A DNA stretch of 64,000 nucleotides from the NCBI RefSeq assembly GCF_004339805.1, contig NZ_SLUI01000011.1, positions 31,803 to 95,802 on the forward strand, read 5' to 3'. This document shows positions 1 to 11,229 of this stretch, in pieces. The DNA comes from Anaerospora hongkongensis. GTDB taxonomy: Bacteria > Bacillota > Negativicutes > Sporomusales > DSM-15969. How positions within the stretch are numbered: the first letter of the stretch is position 1; each line of letters opens with the position of its first letter. Both the position numbers and the translations under genes were made by a program. Below the pieces are notes generated by a model. The model ran no database searches. It worked only from the letters and a program-made list of their open reading frames with translations, and was not told the DNA's origin.

Positions 1-767
1 GCATATATGATAGTGTCCATAAACCAGGACCCAAAATAGTGACATTTGCGCCGATTCTTAAATATAACAGACTACCGCTGACGCAAATTATTCAAGATCT
101 TATGAATCTAGGGATGAAAGCGTTTGGGTCAAATGTCGAAATAGAATTTGCCGTAAATATACCGAAGGATAAAGGTAAGCCTAAAGAATTTAATTTCCTG
201 CAAATCCGTCCGATGGTGATCGGCAGGGAAGCCTTGCAGGTTACTCTTGATGAACCGAGAGACTCCTGGTGTTTTAGTGAGCGTACTATCGGCAACGGTT
301 TTTACCAAAGTATCCATGATATTATTTTTGTTGATCCCAGGACGTTTGATTTGAGTGACAGCGTTCAAATTGCGAACGAGATCGGTGAACTGAATACCAT
401 GCTGGCAAATGAGGGCCGCCGCTGCATCCTGATTGGCTTTGGCCGAATCGGTACGTCAGACCGGTGGTTAGGCATTCCTCTGGCATGGGAGCAAATGTCC
501 CAGGCTCAGCTTATTGTAGAGGTTGATACAAAAGAGCTTCGTCCGGAACCTTCGCTGGGAAGTCATTTCTTTCATAACCTAACGGCCACAAATATGGGTT
601 ATTTCCATATACAATATGATAATAAGGAAAAGGCGAAGCTTGACTGGGAGTGGCTGCTTAGCCAGCCAGTCCTGCAGCAAACAAAATATGTAAAGTTAGT
701 GAGAAGGGAAACAGCCATTGAGGCCAAGGTCGATGGGAGAAGCTTTAAAGGGATTATTTATAAATAG
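1..767 (+). CDS. PEP synthase / pyruvate phosphate dikinase-like protein, C-terminal part (cut by window edge)
   Basis: The frame is open from base 3 with no start, so this is the 3' end of a longer gene. The visible ~255 residues begin IYDSVHKPGPKIVTFAPIL, contain FLQIRPM about 65 residues in, and end in an uncharacterised C-terminal region. IRPM-type motifs close the PEP/pyruvate-binding domain of PEP synthase and related dikinases. I infer a two-domain dikinase-like protein of the kind annotated as PEP/pyruvate-binding domain protein. The catalytic His domain is not visible, so substrate and direction are unknown. A hairpin terminator follows at 788-834. The GTG at 39 could be taken as a start, but the coding sense continues upstream of it. 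Confidence 0.6.
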   Translation, partial: IYDSVHKPGPKIVTFAPILKYNRLPLTQIIQDLMNLGMKAFGSNVEIEFAVNIPKDKGKPKEFNFLQIRPMVIGREALQVTLDEPRDSWCFSERTIGNGFYQSIHDIIFVDPRTFDLSDSVQIANEIGELNTMLANEGRRCILIGFGRIGTSDRWLGIPLAWEQMSQAQLIVEVDTKELRPEPSLGSHFFHNLTATNMGYFHIQYDNKEKAKLDWEWLLSQPVLQQTKYVKLVRRETAIEAKVDGRSFKGIIYK

Positions 768-787
768 GTTTGGGTGACAGCAAAAGG

Positions 788-834
788 AACGAGGGGATAT
801 TGAAACCAGATCGGTTCATATCCCCTCGTTTTTA
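788..834. terminator. Rho-independent terminator between convergent genes
   Basis: AACGAGGGGATAT pairs with ATATCCCCTCGTT across a short loop and is followed by T residues on the plus strand. It lies between the convergent PEP-synthase-like gene and gdhA, and may serve both. Confidence 0.8.
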
Positions 835-856
835 GTGAGAAATATAAAAATTTCCT

Positions 857-2601
<1,745 letters not shown>

Positions 2602-4008
2602 TCAAATCCCTAATCGTTCCTGGTTATTCATCGAAAAGCCGCCTTTTTCAACATCGCTGCCATCCAATACAGCGTCTATGCCCTCCTGGTAAGCAAGCTT
2701 TTTTACTACTCCATAGGATTGTTGTAAGGACAGCATATCGCCTTTCCCGGAAATAACCCAGAGTATTTGATAGCCTTTTGGTACCGTCAGGAGCTTAGCC
2801 TCTCCGTTGCCATCGGTAAAGTACACTAACAAATTCACTCGTTTTGTATTTGCATATTCAAAAACAGGCGTAAATCTCGTACCGCCTCTTTGCTTAGTCC
2901 TCGGCTGGATATCTTTGGCTGTGTTGACTGTATACACACGTCTAATTTGATCGTCACATTCGATGATGGTTAGCTCATGCGGGTAGTTTTGTAGAATACG
3001 AAGGACTTCTTGGATCGCCTGATTAAACTCTGCGTCACTAATACTGCCGCTAATGTCAAGAGCAACGGCAATTTTAGCTTTATGACTTCTGAGTTGGCCG
3101 CGCAAATCCAGCCGGTCGGGCTGCCGGCGGTTTCTTCGTGTTATCGTTTTCTTATGCTTGCTCTCCACAGTGCCCAGTAGTCTCTTCAGATAGAGATTCC
3201 ACGGCAGTTCACCTTTATTTTGTTTCAGAGAAGTGATTAAGCTTTCTACATAGGCTGGAATTGTTCCCTTTAGCGAAGCATTAACCAGTTTTTCGGTGAA
3301 TTCCCGCCAGGTTTGTTCATCCAGTTCGCTGGCATCGTTCCAAAGGGCATGAGTTTTTTCCGGGTCGTAGGCCATGGCGATTCCTTCATCACGATTGTGA
3401 TTATCCTCAGGGCCATCTTCCGTTTCCTCCAGCAAATCCAACGCAGTTTGAATTTCCTCTACGTAATATTCAAAAGGCTCGAAGGGCAAGAGCTTCAAGG
3501 AGAAGTTGAGATTAGCCCATTCTAAGGTAGTGGCATAGGGCGGCAGATGATCTAAATAGGTATTTACCACGATATCCATGGCAATATTCACAGCTAAGGT
3601 GCTGTAGCGGTGCAGATAAGCTTTTGCTCTGAGGAAATGCAGCGATACAATATGAAGAATTTCATGTTTAATTTCACTTTCCATCTGCTTAAATGTAAGC
3701 GTCAGGAATATGATGGGATTAAAATAGATGACATGCTTTGCATCCCTAAAATTTACAGCGGTGGGGCTGCTGATATCAAAACGGATCTCTCGCGGCATTT
3801 GTAACATAAAATACCCGTAAAATTGATCTTTGTCTTCCAGCAGACTGGCATTCACTTTGTCTACTAAGCGGAAAAACTCATTTTTAAAGTTTTCGGGTAT
3901 GTGCAGCTGAGCTTGCTCTTTTCGCTGATTAGCTTTTAGGTAGCGGTCGACAATGGCATAAGCTTGTTCATAAAGGATAGCTGCTTGATCAGCAAAATAC
4001 AGTTCCAT
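2602..4008 (-). CDS. VWA-like / putative metallopeptidase protein (DUF2201 type)
   Basis: A ~468-residue protein. The N-terminal half carries HEILHIVSLH, an HExxH-type zinc motif typical of the DUF2201 N-terminal domain. The C-terminal half is VWA-like, with VALDISGSISD (a MIDAS-like DxSxS) and VYFTDGNGE. Such proteins are usually partners of MoxR-type AAA+ ATPases in chaperone-like or remodelling complexes. It follows the MoxR gene by 4 bp, so the two are almost certainly co-transcribed and probably translationally coupled. The start is the ATG with an AGGAGA Shine-Dalgarno; the frame extends 11 codons further upstream into the MoxR gene. Target and activity are unknown. Confidence 0.8.
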   Translation of the reverse strand: MELYFADQAAILYEQAYAIVDRYLKANQRKEQAQLHIPENFKNEFFRLVDKVNASLLEDKDQFYGYFMLQMPREIRFDISSPTAVNFRDAKHVIYFNPIIFLTLTFKQMESEIKHEILHIVSLHFLRAKAYLHRYSTLAVNIAMDIVVNTYLDHLPPYATTLEWANLNFSLKLLPFEPFEYYVEEIQTALDLLEETEDGPEDNHNRDEGIAMAYDPEKTHALWNDASELDEQTWREFTEKLVNASLKGTIPAYVESLITSLKQNKGELPWNLYLKRLLGTVESKHKKTITRRNRRQPDRLDLRGQLRSHKAKIAVALDISGSISDAEFNQAIQEVLRILQNYPHELTIIECDDQIRRVYTVNTAKDIQPRTKQRGGTRFTPVFEYANTKRVNLLVYFTDGNGEAKLLTVPKGYQILWVISGKGDMLSLQQSYGVVKKLAYQEGIDAVLDGSDVEKGGFSMNNQERLGI

Positions 4009-4012
4009 CGAT

Positions 4013-5143
4013 TTATCTCCTGAAAGAATGATAAGCTGCAAAATAAGCTTCTACAAAATTTTCGTTTTCTATTGCATACTGATATGTCTCGACATAGTTA
4101 TTTTTGATATCCTTCATAATACCGATCATCAAATCGACAGGATATATTTTTAATAGCTCGATTAAGCGTTCAATCGAAACAGTTTGATCATGAGTACCAT
4201 TATGAATGGTTGTTTCCACATGCTGCAGAATGTTCTTAGCGGCAAGGTAAAGCCTTGTATGACTTTCTTTCCTGATCTTGTCCTTAACAAGGTCAGACAG
4301 GGACTCTCCGGCAAATACATCGTCGTAAGTAAACAGGGGGGGATAATCGGACTCAGCAAAAGCAACAAACTCTTCTGCGATGAGCCTGCCGACATTTCCT
4401 TTAACCACATTTAAAAATACAGAGCGGGAGATTGAATCTTGGTTTTGCTTATAGACTTTATACAGTCCCGAAATTCTTTCATAACTGCGGGGTGTTGCCC
4501 GAATATCATCTGTGTTAACTTTATGCAGATATTCGGGAAATGTAGAAATAAACTCGATCACTTTTTGCTCAAGACCTGCAGTGATTGCCCAATCGATCCA
4601 CTGGGCAGAATCGGGTTCCATATGTAACCACACAAAGCGATTTTCTTGTGCGGCATCCATATCAGTCACCTGGTAATCAAAATCCGTGCCATATTTACCG
4701 GAGGGATTCATAGCCGCTACGATTTTTACACTGTTAGGTAACGTATAGCCATTAATTTCCCTGTTTAGGATTAGATTCATAAGCTCTTGCTGGACGGTAT
4801 GCTCGCAACGGTTCACTTCGTCGATAAATAAAAGAACCGTTTTTCCATTCAGGATTTCTTCATCAATTTCTCTGAGTTTATGATGAACGGCATATATGGT
4901 GGCTTTTTTTTCAACTTTGTCTCCTTGTGGATTAACGCTTGCATAAGGTTCTATCGTTGGCAGTCCGCCTATTTCGCCTTCTTTTAAAAGATTGCCGTCA
5001 ATGACAATTAAGCTCCAATTATGTTGATGAGCAAGTTCTTTGGCTAAAGCAGTTTTGCCGACGCCTGTTTCCCCCACAATTAACGGTACTTCCCCTATTG
5101 CCAGCACCAAATCAACACTTTTTAATGTATCGGTAAAATTCAT
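4013..5143 (-). CDS. MoxR-type AAA+ ATPase
   Basis: A ~376-residue single-domain AAA+ protein. Walker A is GETGVGKTALAKEL near the N-terminus, Walker B is VLLFIDEVNRC, and the sensor-1 region is AAMNPSGKYGTDFDY. The layout matches MoxR/AAA_5 ATPases that load or remodel VWA-domain partners. The start is ATG after AGGTGGG; a GTG four codons upstream directly abuts the preceding stop and is less likely. It is the middle gene of a tight three-gene unit with the 22-residue-repeat protein upstream and the VWA-like protein downstream. The substrate is unknown. Confidence 0.88.
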   Translation of the reverse strand: MNFTDTLKSVDLVLAIGEVPLIVGETGVGKTALAKELAHQHNWSLIVIDGNLLKEGEIGGLPTIEPYASVNPQGDKVEKKATIYAVHHKLREIDEEILNGKTVLLFIDEVNRCEHTVQQELMNLILNREINGYTLPNSVKIVAAMNPSGKYGTDFDYQVTDMDAAQENRFVWLHMEPDSAQWIDWAITAGLEQKVIEFISTFPEYLHKVNTDDIRATPRSYERISGLYKVYKQNQDSISRSVFLNVVKGNVGRLIAEEFVAFAESDYPPLFTYDDVFAGESLSDLVKDKIRKESHTRLYLAAKNILQHVETTIHNGTHDQTVSIERLIELLKIYPVDLMIGIMKDIKNNYVETYQYAIENENFVEAYFAAYHSFRR

Positions 5144-5155
5144 CGTATATCCCAC

Positions 5156-5965
5156 CTATTTTAGCTTAAGCTTTTCATCTACGGCTATTTTTTTCGCTTT
5201 TTTACTGCCATGACGATAAATAAACTGTAACTTATCCATCGAGATCACGTCGCTATTTGTAGCGCACATATTACAATTTAGATAATCACGGACATATTTT
5301 TCTTCAACATCTTCTTTTGCTAATACTTCCTGCACTGCTTGATTTAATTCGTCTTGGGAGATTTCTATATCAGTTCTGCAATATTTAAGCACTAAAATGT
5401 TTGCTTTTACGAACTCTAGCAGTTTGTTTTTATCTAAATTATTGATCAGCCGTATTGCCCGTTCATCCTTTTTGATGGCGATAAGCTCGGCGGTGCGGGC
5501 AGGGTCTTTGATATAGCGCAAAGCGTCATAGCTTATTCTTACGGCTTCTTCTTGTACCGTTTCAAAAGGGTTTTTTATAAATTTGATGGCATCAAAATTT
5601 TTTCTTACGGCTAATAGCTGCAGTTCTTCACTTGGATTAGTAACGTATTTAATCGCCCAGCCTGCTTGCTGCAGCGCTAATTTGGACAGTTCAGTGCTTG
5701 GATTCCGGATATAAGCAAGGTTATTCCAACCGGCGTTTACTGCTTTTATCAGCATTGCTTCCGTTGGGTCGCCAATGTATTGGATGGCCCGGGCATTATT
5801 TTCTATTGCTGCCTCTTGCATCGCTCTAGTCGGAGCTTGGATATACTGTAGGGCAAGTCCGTTTTTTCTTACGGCCAATAGCTTCAACTCATCTGACGGA
5901 TGTTCGAGATGAGCGATGGCATTCGGGTTATTATTTATCATTTCCGCAAGCTTTGCTTTGTCCAT
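5156..5965 (-). CDS. 22-residue repeat protein (DUF4116-like)
   Basis: A ~269-residue protein. From the ATG at 5965, eight consecutive units of exactly 22 residues fill residues 1-176, each with a pattern like PSxELxxLAVxxNxxAIxYIxN. A degenerate ninth unit and an unrelated ~70-residue tail with NCNMC follow. The pattern resembles DUF4116 helical repeats, probably a solenoid for protein binding. The first unit begins exactly at this methionine, which supports it as start over the ATG at 6013; that upstream ATG lies against an extended -10 (TGGTATAAT, plus 6012-6020). The gene leads the operon with the MoxR ATPase and VWA protein, so a recognition role is inferred. Confidence 0.75.
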   Translation of the reverse strand: MDKAKLAEMINNNPNAIAHLEHPSDELKLLAVRKNGLALQYIQAPTRAMQEAAIENNARAIQYIGDPTEAMLIKAVNAGWNNLAYIRNPSTELSKLALQQAGWAIKYVTNPSEELQLLAVRKNFDAIKFIKNPFETVQEEAVRISYDALRYIKDPARTAELIAIKKDERAIRLINNLDKNKLLEFVKANILVLKYCRTDIEISQDELNQAVQEVLAKEDVEEKYVRDYLNCNMCATNSDVISMDKLQFIYRHGSKKAKKIAVDEKLKLK

Positions 5966-6011
5966 CAGCGTCGTTTCCTTCCGTACCTTTTTAGCACACC
6001 ATGGCAACCTC

Positions 6012-6020
6012 ATTATACCA
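6012..6020 (-). promoter_or_regulatory. Extended -10 promoter of the repeat/MoxR/VWA operon
   Basis: On the minus strand TGGTATAAT is a perfect extended -10. No good -35 is seen, as expected for this promoter type. It is ~45 bp upstream of the chosen start of the repeat protein. Confidence 0.5.
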
Positions 6021-6167
6021 TTGTCTAAAAGCGGGAGCTATAAAGGAATCGCTAGGCTGGCATTCCAAAATGATGGGACTGTAAGGTGTGAAATAAAAAA
6101 GGACTTATTTGTTGGGAAAAAGAACTATGGAGCTAAATATGTTTACAAAGTTAGGAGAGTTCCTCTA

Positions 6168-7466
6168 ATGAATAAAATGCCGGAAGCTTTAAACAAATGC
6201 AGCGCAAGGCAGGCATTTCTCGCAAGCTGCGCAGCAAAAACACGCCTATTACATACGCCTGTTTCCGATCCTTATGAGGTTAGCGGGCACCCAAATCCAG
6301 CCGGACTTGGTGACGCCGGACCTTTTTCCCAAACCGGCTCCTGGGGGCAAAGCTCTGTTTTATTTCCTACCCTTGAGACTTATCGCCAGGCAGATGGCTG
6401 CGGCAGGGCGTCCTATGGCGGAGCGGAATATGGTGTTGTGCAGACACCGGAAGCTGAAGCGGTATGCAAAAAAATTGCTGCATTGCATAACGGCCATGGG
6501 GCTGTTATCTGCCCGTCAGGATTAGCTGCAATTGCCACAACGTTAGATGCCTTGGCACCGAAAGCGGTACTTATTCCCGATTGTGTATATGGACCGATGC
6601 TTCGGCTGCTAAACCGGCGACGCATCAAGCCATTCCGTTATCCGGCAGGTGCTTCGGCAACAGAATTTCGCGCCGTATTAGAAAAAGCGTCCAGTGAATA
6701 TTCTCAGGGGCAGGAGCTGCTTGTCTATCTTGAGGCTCCCGGCAGCGGCACCTTTGAAATCCCCGATATTGAGGGGATTGCAGCAATTGCAAAGAACGCC
6801 GAGCTGCGAACGGTTATGGATAATACCTGGGCAAGTCATATTCGCTTTTTACCGCTTGAGCACGGCATAGATATTGTCATACAAGCGACGACAAAATACG
6901 AAGGCGGTTATGGGGATACGCCGTCAGGGGTTGTCATTGCCAAAGACCCGCAAGATTTACAGCACATTGCTGACGAGTTGCGCGCAACCGGCAATGGTGC
7001 AGTGGCACCAACGACTTGCTCACGGCTTTATCACCGACTTGACTCGACCGAAGAGCGGCTGAATCAACATGCTGAAACCGCTCAACGACTAATGGACTGG
7101 TTTTTAACGCAGCCATTTACTGCCGGCGTTCTTTCGCCGGCGCTGGAGACCTCGCCTTATCACGAGCGTTTCCAATACTATTTCGGCAAGGGAAACGGCC
7201 TTTTCAGTGTTATCTTTCAACCGGATATTCCTGCAAATAAAGTCGAAGCTTTTGCCGATGCGCTAAACCTGTTCTGGATTGCCGAGAGCTGGGGCGGACA
7301 TTTGTCACTTGTATTGCCGGTACATGCCAAGCGGGAAGTTACATCCATGCCGGATGGTTACGTATTACGCTTCCATGCAGGTCTCGAAGATTATCAGGAC
7401 CTGCTGCGCGATCTTGAGCAGGCGGCACAAGACACTCTTTTGACGGCGCCAGCGGGCACACAGTAA
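6168..7466 (+). CDS. Cystathionine beta-lyase-like PLP enzyme
   Basis: A ~432-residue Cys/Met-metabolism PLP-dependent lyase (fold type I), cytoplasmic. Key segments are SYGGAEYGVVQTPE (substrate loop), SGLAAIATTLDAL, MDNTWASH (PLP-contacting Asp) and ATTKYEGGYGDTPSG, where the Lys should form the Schiff base. The family splits cystathionine or other Cys-S conjugates; cystathionine beta-lyase (MetC) is the nearest call, but methionine gamma-lyase or C-S lyase cannot be excluded. The start is ATG after TAGGAGAG; the open frame continues 84 codons upstream over the divergent promoter and is not coding there. Monocistronic. Confidence 0.82.
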   Translation: MNKMPEALNKCSARQAFLASCAAKTRLLHTPVSDPYEVSGHPNPAGLGDAGPFSQTGSWGQSSVLFPTLETYRQADGCGRASYGGAEYGVVQTPEAEAVCKKIAALHNGHGAVICPSGLAAIATTLDALAPKAVLIPDCVYGPMLRLLNRRRIKPFRYPAGASATEFRAVLEKASSEYSQGQELLVYLEAPGSGTFEIPDIEGIAAIAKNAELRTVMDNTWASHIRFLPLEHGIDIVIQATTKYEGGYGDTPSGVVIAKDPQDLQHIADELRATGNGAVAPTTCSRLYHRLDSTEERLNQHAETAQRLMDWFLTQPFTAGVLSPALETSPYHERFQYYFGKGNGLFSVIFQPDIPANKVEAFADALNLFWIAESWGGHLSLVLPVHAKREVTSMPDGYVLRFHAGLEDYQDLLRDLEQAAQDTLLTAPAGTQ

Positions 7467-7715
7467 TGGAGAGTGGGCAAAATAAAGGGGTTTGAGTTTG
7501 TGCTGTATATTTTGAACAAACAATGGGGAAAATCTCTGTTCAATCTGCCCCTATAGAAGAGAATAGTAAGAATGTTACAATATAACTTGGAATTGTGAGT
7601 TTATTCGGGTTTTATGAGCAATTTGTAAAGTTGGAGGAGGCGGTCTTGTCAGGTGAGCTGACAGTGGTGGTATTTGTCATGAAATGGAAGCTTAATAAAG
7701 AAAGGAAGTAAGAAT

Positions 7716-9176
7716 ATGACAGGAATACTTAACGATCTCCAACCAGTTGAAGTGTGGAAATACTTTGAAAAGCTATCTCAGATTCCAAGAGGATCGGGCA
7801 ATGAGCAAGAGGTTAGCAATTATTTGGTAGCTTTCGCTAAGAAGCATGGTTTGGACTATGTTCAGGATGCTGCACTTAATGTTGTTATAAAAAAGCCAGC
7901 ATCATCAGGATATGAAAACAGCCCCGCTGTAATTTTACAGGGACACATGGATATGGTCTGTGAAAAGAATAAGGATAGTGAACATGATTTCACGAAGGAC
8001 CCACTCAAGCTGAGAATTGTTGACGACATGATTTATGCAACGGGTACGACGTTAGGCGCAGATAACGGAATTGCGGTAGCTATGGGCCTGGCAGTCCTGG
8101 CTTCCAAGCAGTATTTACATCCGGCAATCGAATTGGTGGTAACGACCTCGGAAGAAACCGGTATGGACGGTGTAATAGCCCTCGAACCCAGCCATGTAGA
8201 TGGCAGAATTCTCATCAATATAGACTCTGAAGAAGAAGGAACATTATTAGTAAGCTGCGCCGGAGGTGTTACGGCCAGAACCAGCATTCCGGCGGTATGG
8301 GAAGCGACGACCGATACGACGTTAATTCCCTATGCCATTAAGGTGAGAGGCCTGAAGGGCGGACATTCGGGGATGGAAATTGATAAGGAACGCGGCAACG
8401 CCAATAAATTAATGGGCCGGACTCTGATGTCTGTTTTAGCAAAAACAGATTTTGGGCTTGTCTCGCTTCAAGGTGGAGCGAAGCATAACGCTATCCCGCG
8501 GGAAGCAGATGCGGTGATTGTAGTACGTGAGCAGGATAAGGCGGTTGTTGAACAGGCAATAACGGAATGTGGCACCATGTTTGCTGCCGAACTCAGAACA
8601 GCCGATCCGGATGTACAAGTGGCTTTTGAGCTCTTACCTGCATTACCTCCGGCAATGCTGTCAAAAGAAGCTACTCAACAGGTAGTCAATTATTTGTATG
8701 TAGTGGTCAATGGTATTACTTCCATGAGCATGGACATTAAGGGACTGGTAGAAAGTTCGTTAAACCTGGGAGTAGTAGCTACCACTAAGAACGCTGTTGA
8801 ATTTATCAGTTCAATCAGAAGTTCCGTTAAAAGCCTGAAAACGGACTTGTATAACAGACTGGTTGTGACCGCACAGCTAAATGGCGGCAGTGTTGTCAGT
8901 GAAGCCGATTATCCGGAATGGGCATACAACCCTGATTCAAAAATAAGAACCCTTTTTGTAAACGTATATGAAAAGATGTATGGGAAAAAACCGCATATTA
9001 CAGCGATACATGCCGGACTGGAATGCGGGTTATTCACGGAAAAGTTTAATGGAATGGATGCTATTTCATTTGGCCCGAATTTGTATGATGTTCATACGCC
9101 CAATGAGCATATGAGCATATCCTCTGTCCAGCGGACATGGGAATACTTGCTGGAAGTATTGAAAAACGCAAAATGA
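7716..9176 (+). CDS. pepD: Aminoacyl-histidine dipeptidase (PepD, M20C)
   Basis: A 486-residue metallo-dipeptidase that hydrolyses Xaa-His and other dipeptides in the cytoplasm using two metal ions. Visible M20 motifs are LQGHMDMVCEKN (metal-binding His and catalytic Asp), TTLGADNGIAVAMG (bridging Asp), VTTSEETGMDG (catalytic Glu pair) and SFGPNLYDVHTPNEH near the C-terminus. Length and motif order match beta-Ala-His dipeptidase PepD. The start is ATG after AAAGGAAG. An oligopeptide transporter gene follows 45 bp downstream, suggesting an import-and-hydrolysis pair. Confidence 0.93.
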   Translation: MTGILNDLQPVEVWKYFEKLSQIPRGSGNEQEVSNYLVAFAKKHGLDYVQDAALNVVIKKPASSGYENSPAVILQGHMDMVCEKNKDSEHDFTKDPLKLRIVDDMIYATGTTLGADNGIAVAMGLAVLASKQYLHPAIELVVTTSEETGMDGVIALEPSHVDGRILINIDSEEEGTLLVSCAGGVTARTSIPAVWEATTDTTLIPYAIKVRGLKGGHSGMEIDKERGNANKLMGRTLMSVLAKTDFGLVSLQGGAKHNAIPREADAVIVVREQDKAVVEQAITECGTMFAAELRTADPDVQVAFELLPALPPAMLSKEATQQVVNYLYVVVNGITSMSMDIKGLVESSLNLGVVATTKNAVEFISSIRSSVKSLKTDLYNRLVVTAQLNGGSVVSEADYPEWAYNPDSKIRTLFVNVYEKMYGKKPHITAIHAGLECGLFTEKFNGMDAISFGPNLYDVHTPNEHMSISSVQRTWEYLLEVLKNAK

Positions 9177-9221
9177 AAGCTGTAAGCATCGCGCAACAAA
9201 TAAACGATTGGGAGCATTGAT

Positions 9222-11153
9222 ATGGACAACAAGCTTTCGAAAGGTGCATATGGCGGCATAGACGGTAAAGACTATGTTCCTTACATTTCCCGTGGCTCTA
9301 AGCTTGGCGGAAATGCAGCCGTATTAATCATTGGTATTCTTTTGGCGGCCCTATTTGCAGCATCTACTGCTTATTCCGGGATGAAATCAGGCCTTACCGT
9401 GGCCGCCGGCATACCGGGAGCTATTATTGGTTCCGCCTTTATTGCTGCATTTGCCAAGCAAAAAGGTATTCTTGGCAAAAACTTGATTCAAGGCATGTCC
9501 AGTGGAGGAGAATCGGTTGCAAGCGGCATGATTTTTGTTTTGCCATCGATTCTATTAATCGGAGCGCAGGTATCTTTCCTGGAAGGCCTTGCGGTCGGCG
9601 TCGGTGGAGTATTATTTGGCATCGGTATTGCCTCCGTTGTTTACAATTATTTATTGGTTGAAGAGCACGGTAAATTGATGTATCCTGAGTCAATGGCTAT
9701 ATCAGAAACGTTGGTTGCCTCAGAAGGTGCCGGAGAATCTGTCAAATACATGGGAATTGGCTTCAGTATTGGCGGACTGCTAACCCTTGTCACCGAATCT
9801 TTTTTTAATGCAGCGAATACGGTAATCAGTTTTGTAAATGAGAGTTTTTACAAATGGAAATTTGAAGTGGAAGTAAATCCCTTATTGGTGGGAATCGGCT
9901 TTATTGTCGGTTTGGAAGTTGCCATCACCATGTTTGCCGGTTCGATACTAGCTAACTTCGGCATTATGCCCTTAATTGGCTATTTTGCATCGTTTGGGAG
10001 TGACGGAGTAACAGTATGGAATAATCAGCAGGTTGCTATTAAAGCTATGCAGGTAAAACACATAGCGGGCAGCTATGTGAAATATATTGGTGCCGGGATG
10101 ATGCTGTCCGGTGGACTGATTGGTGCCATCAAGCTGATTCCCACGATCATTTCATCGATAAGAGAAACCCTAAATGCCAAATCATCTAATGGTGCGAGTG
10201 GATCATCTATTTCCAATCTCATTCTCATTGGCGGAGTGGTCATTGGCTTTGCCGCTGGTTTTCTGATCTCTGGCGGTAACGTGGCAATGGCAATTTGTGC
10301 GACTGTCTTATCATTATTTCTATCTCTGCTGTTTGTTATTGTTTCAGGACGCCTAACCGGAACAATTGGTACATCGAATCTTCCTGTATCGGGAATGACC
10401 ATAGCATCTTTGGTAATTGTGACCTTACTGTTTGTAGTATTGGGATGGAAAAACCCGGATAATAACAAGTCACTGCTGTTGTTCGGTACCTTTATCGTCA
10501 TTGCCATCTCCATAGCTGGCGGTTACTGTCAATCGCAAAAGGTCAATTTTATCATTGGCGGCCACCGCGGTGAAATGGATAAATATTTTACGATTGCATC
10601 TGTAGTCGGTGTGGCAGTAGTAATTGGTGTTATCTTATTGCTTTCCAGCCAGCTTGCGCTGACGGGAGATAATGTACCATTCGCCCTACCGCAGGCTAAC
10701 TTGATGGCAACATTAACGGCAGGGATCATGTCGGGCCAGCTGCCGTGGCCGCTGATTATCGTTGGAGTTGTGATGGGGTTTGTCTTGTTCTTACTACGAC
10801 TGCCTATTATGACGGTGGCGATCGGTTTTTATCTGCCAATATCGACAACCTCGATTATTTTGATCGGTGCATTTCTTCGCCATTTTGTAGAACGTGCTTC
10901 AAAATCGGAAGAGGAGAAGGAAGGAAAAATTGCTAATGGTATTAGCCTATCTTCTGGACTTGTTGCAGGTGGTTCGATCATAGGTCTGCTGGGGATTATC
11001 CTTCAGTTGTCAGGAGTCATAAAAGGTGATGGTCCAAGCGGTTTTGCGGCTACCAATGAGATGGCCTTCCTATTATTAATTATTCTGGTTCTAGCAACGG
11101 CTATTCCTATTTGGAATAGTAAGGTAAAAAATACCAATAGCAGCATGCACTAA
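9222..11153 (+). CDS. OPT family oligopeptide transporter
   Basis: A 643-residue polytopic membrane protein with about 14-16 hydrophobic segments. It is typical of the prokaryotic OPT (oligopeptide transporter) family, which couples uptake to the proton gradient. The N-terminal part has AASTAYSGMKSGLTVAAGIPGAIIGSA and the middle has YPESMAISETLVASEG, both characteristic of OPT proteins. It follows pepD with no terminator between, so co-transcription is likely and peptides are the presumed substrate. Some OPT relatives move metal-chelate complexes, which the sequence does not rule out. The start is ATG after GGGAG. Confidence 0.9.
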   Translation: MDNKLSKGAYGGIDGKDYVPYISRGSKLGGNAAVLIIGILLAALFAASTAYSGMKSGLTVAAGIPGAIIGSAFIAAFAKQKGILGKNLIQGMSSGGESVASGMIFVLPSILLIGAQVSFLEGLAVGVGGVLFGIGIASVVYNYLLVEEHGKLMYPESMAISETLVASEGAGESVKYMGIGFSIGGLLTLVTESFFNAANTVISFVNESFYKWKFEVEVNPLLVGIGFIVGLEVAITMFAGSILANFGIMPLIGYFASFGSDGVTVWNNQQVAIKAMQVKHIAGSYVKYIGAGMMLSGGLIGAIKLIPTIISSIRETLNAKSSNGASGSSISNLILIGGVVIGFAAGFLISGGNVAMAICATVLSLFLSLLFVIVSGRLTGTIGTSNLPVSGMTIASLVIVTLLFVVLGWKNPDNNKSLLLFGTFIVIAISIAGGYCQSQKVNFIIGGHRGEMDKYFTIASVVGVAVVIGVILLLSSQLALTGDNVPFALPQANLMATLTAGIMSGQLPWPLIIVGVVMGFVLFLLRLPIMTVAIGFYLPISTTSIILIGAFLRHFVERASKSEEEKEGKIANGISLSSGLVAGGSIIGLLGIILQLSGVIKGDGPSGFAATNEMAFLLLIILVLATAIPIWNSKVKNTNSSMH

Positions 11154-11194
11154 GACTGTTCATTTATAAAGAAGCACTTGTGATCGAGGAGTTG

Positions 11195-11215
11195 AAAGAT
11201 AAGCCGCTTATCTTT
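11195..11215. repeat. Short perfect inverted repeat upstream of the acetyltransferase gene
   Basis: AAAGATAAG and CTTATCTTT (9 bp each) flank CCG. No T tract follows, so it is not an obvious terminator. It ends just before the Shine-Dalgarno of the next gene and could be an operator or a translation-modulating hairpin. Confidence 0.4.
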
Positions 11216-11229
11216 GAAGGGGTGATGTT

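Noticed and set aside
5916..6167. N-terminal extension of the cystathionine-lyase frame
   Set aside because: It overlaps the divergent repeat-protein gene and its promoter. A good Shine-Dalgarno and ATG at 6168 begin the family homology.
10073..10513. 146-residue minus-strand ORF inside the OPT gene
   Set aside because: A shadow frame of a hydrophobic coding region, with no supporting signals.
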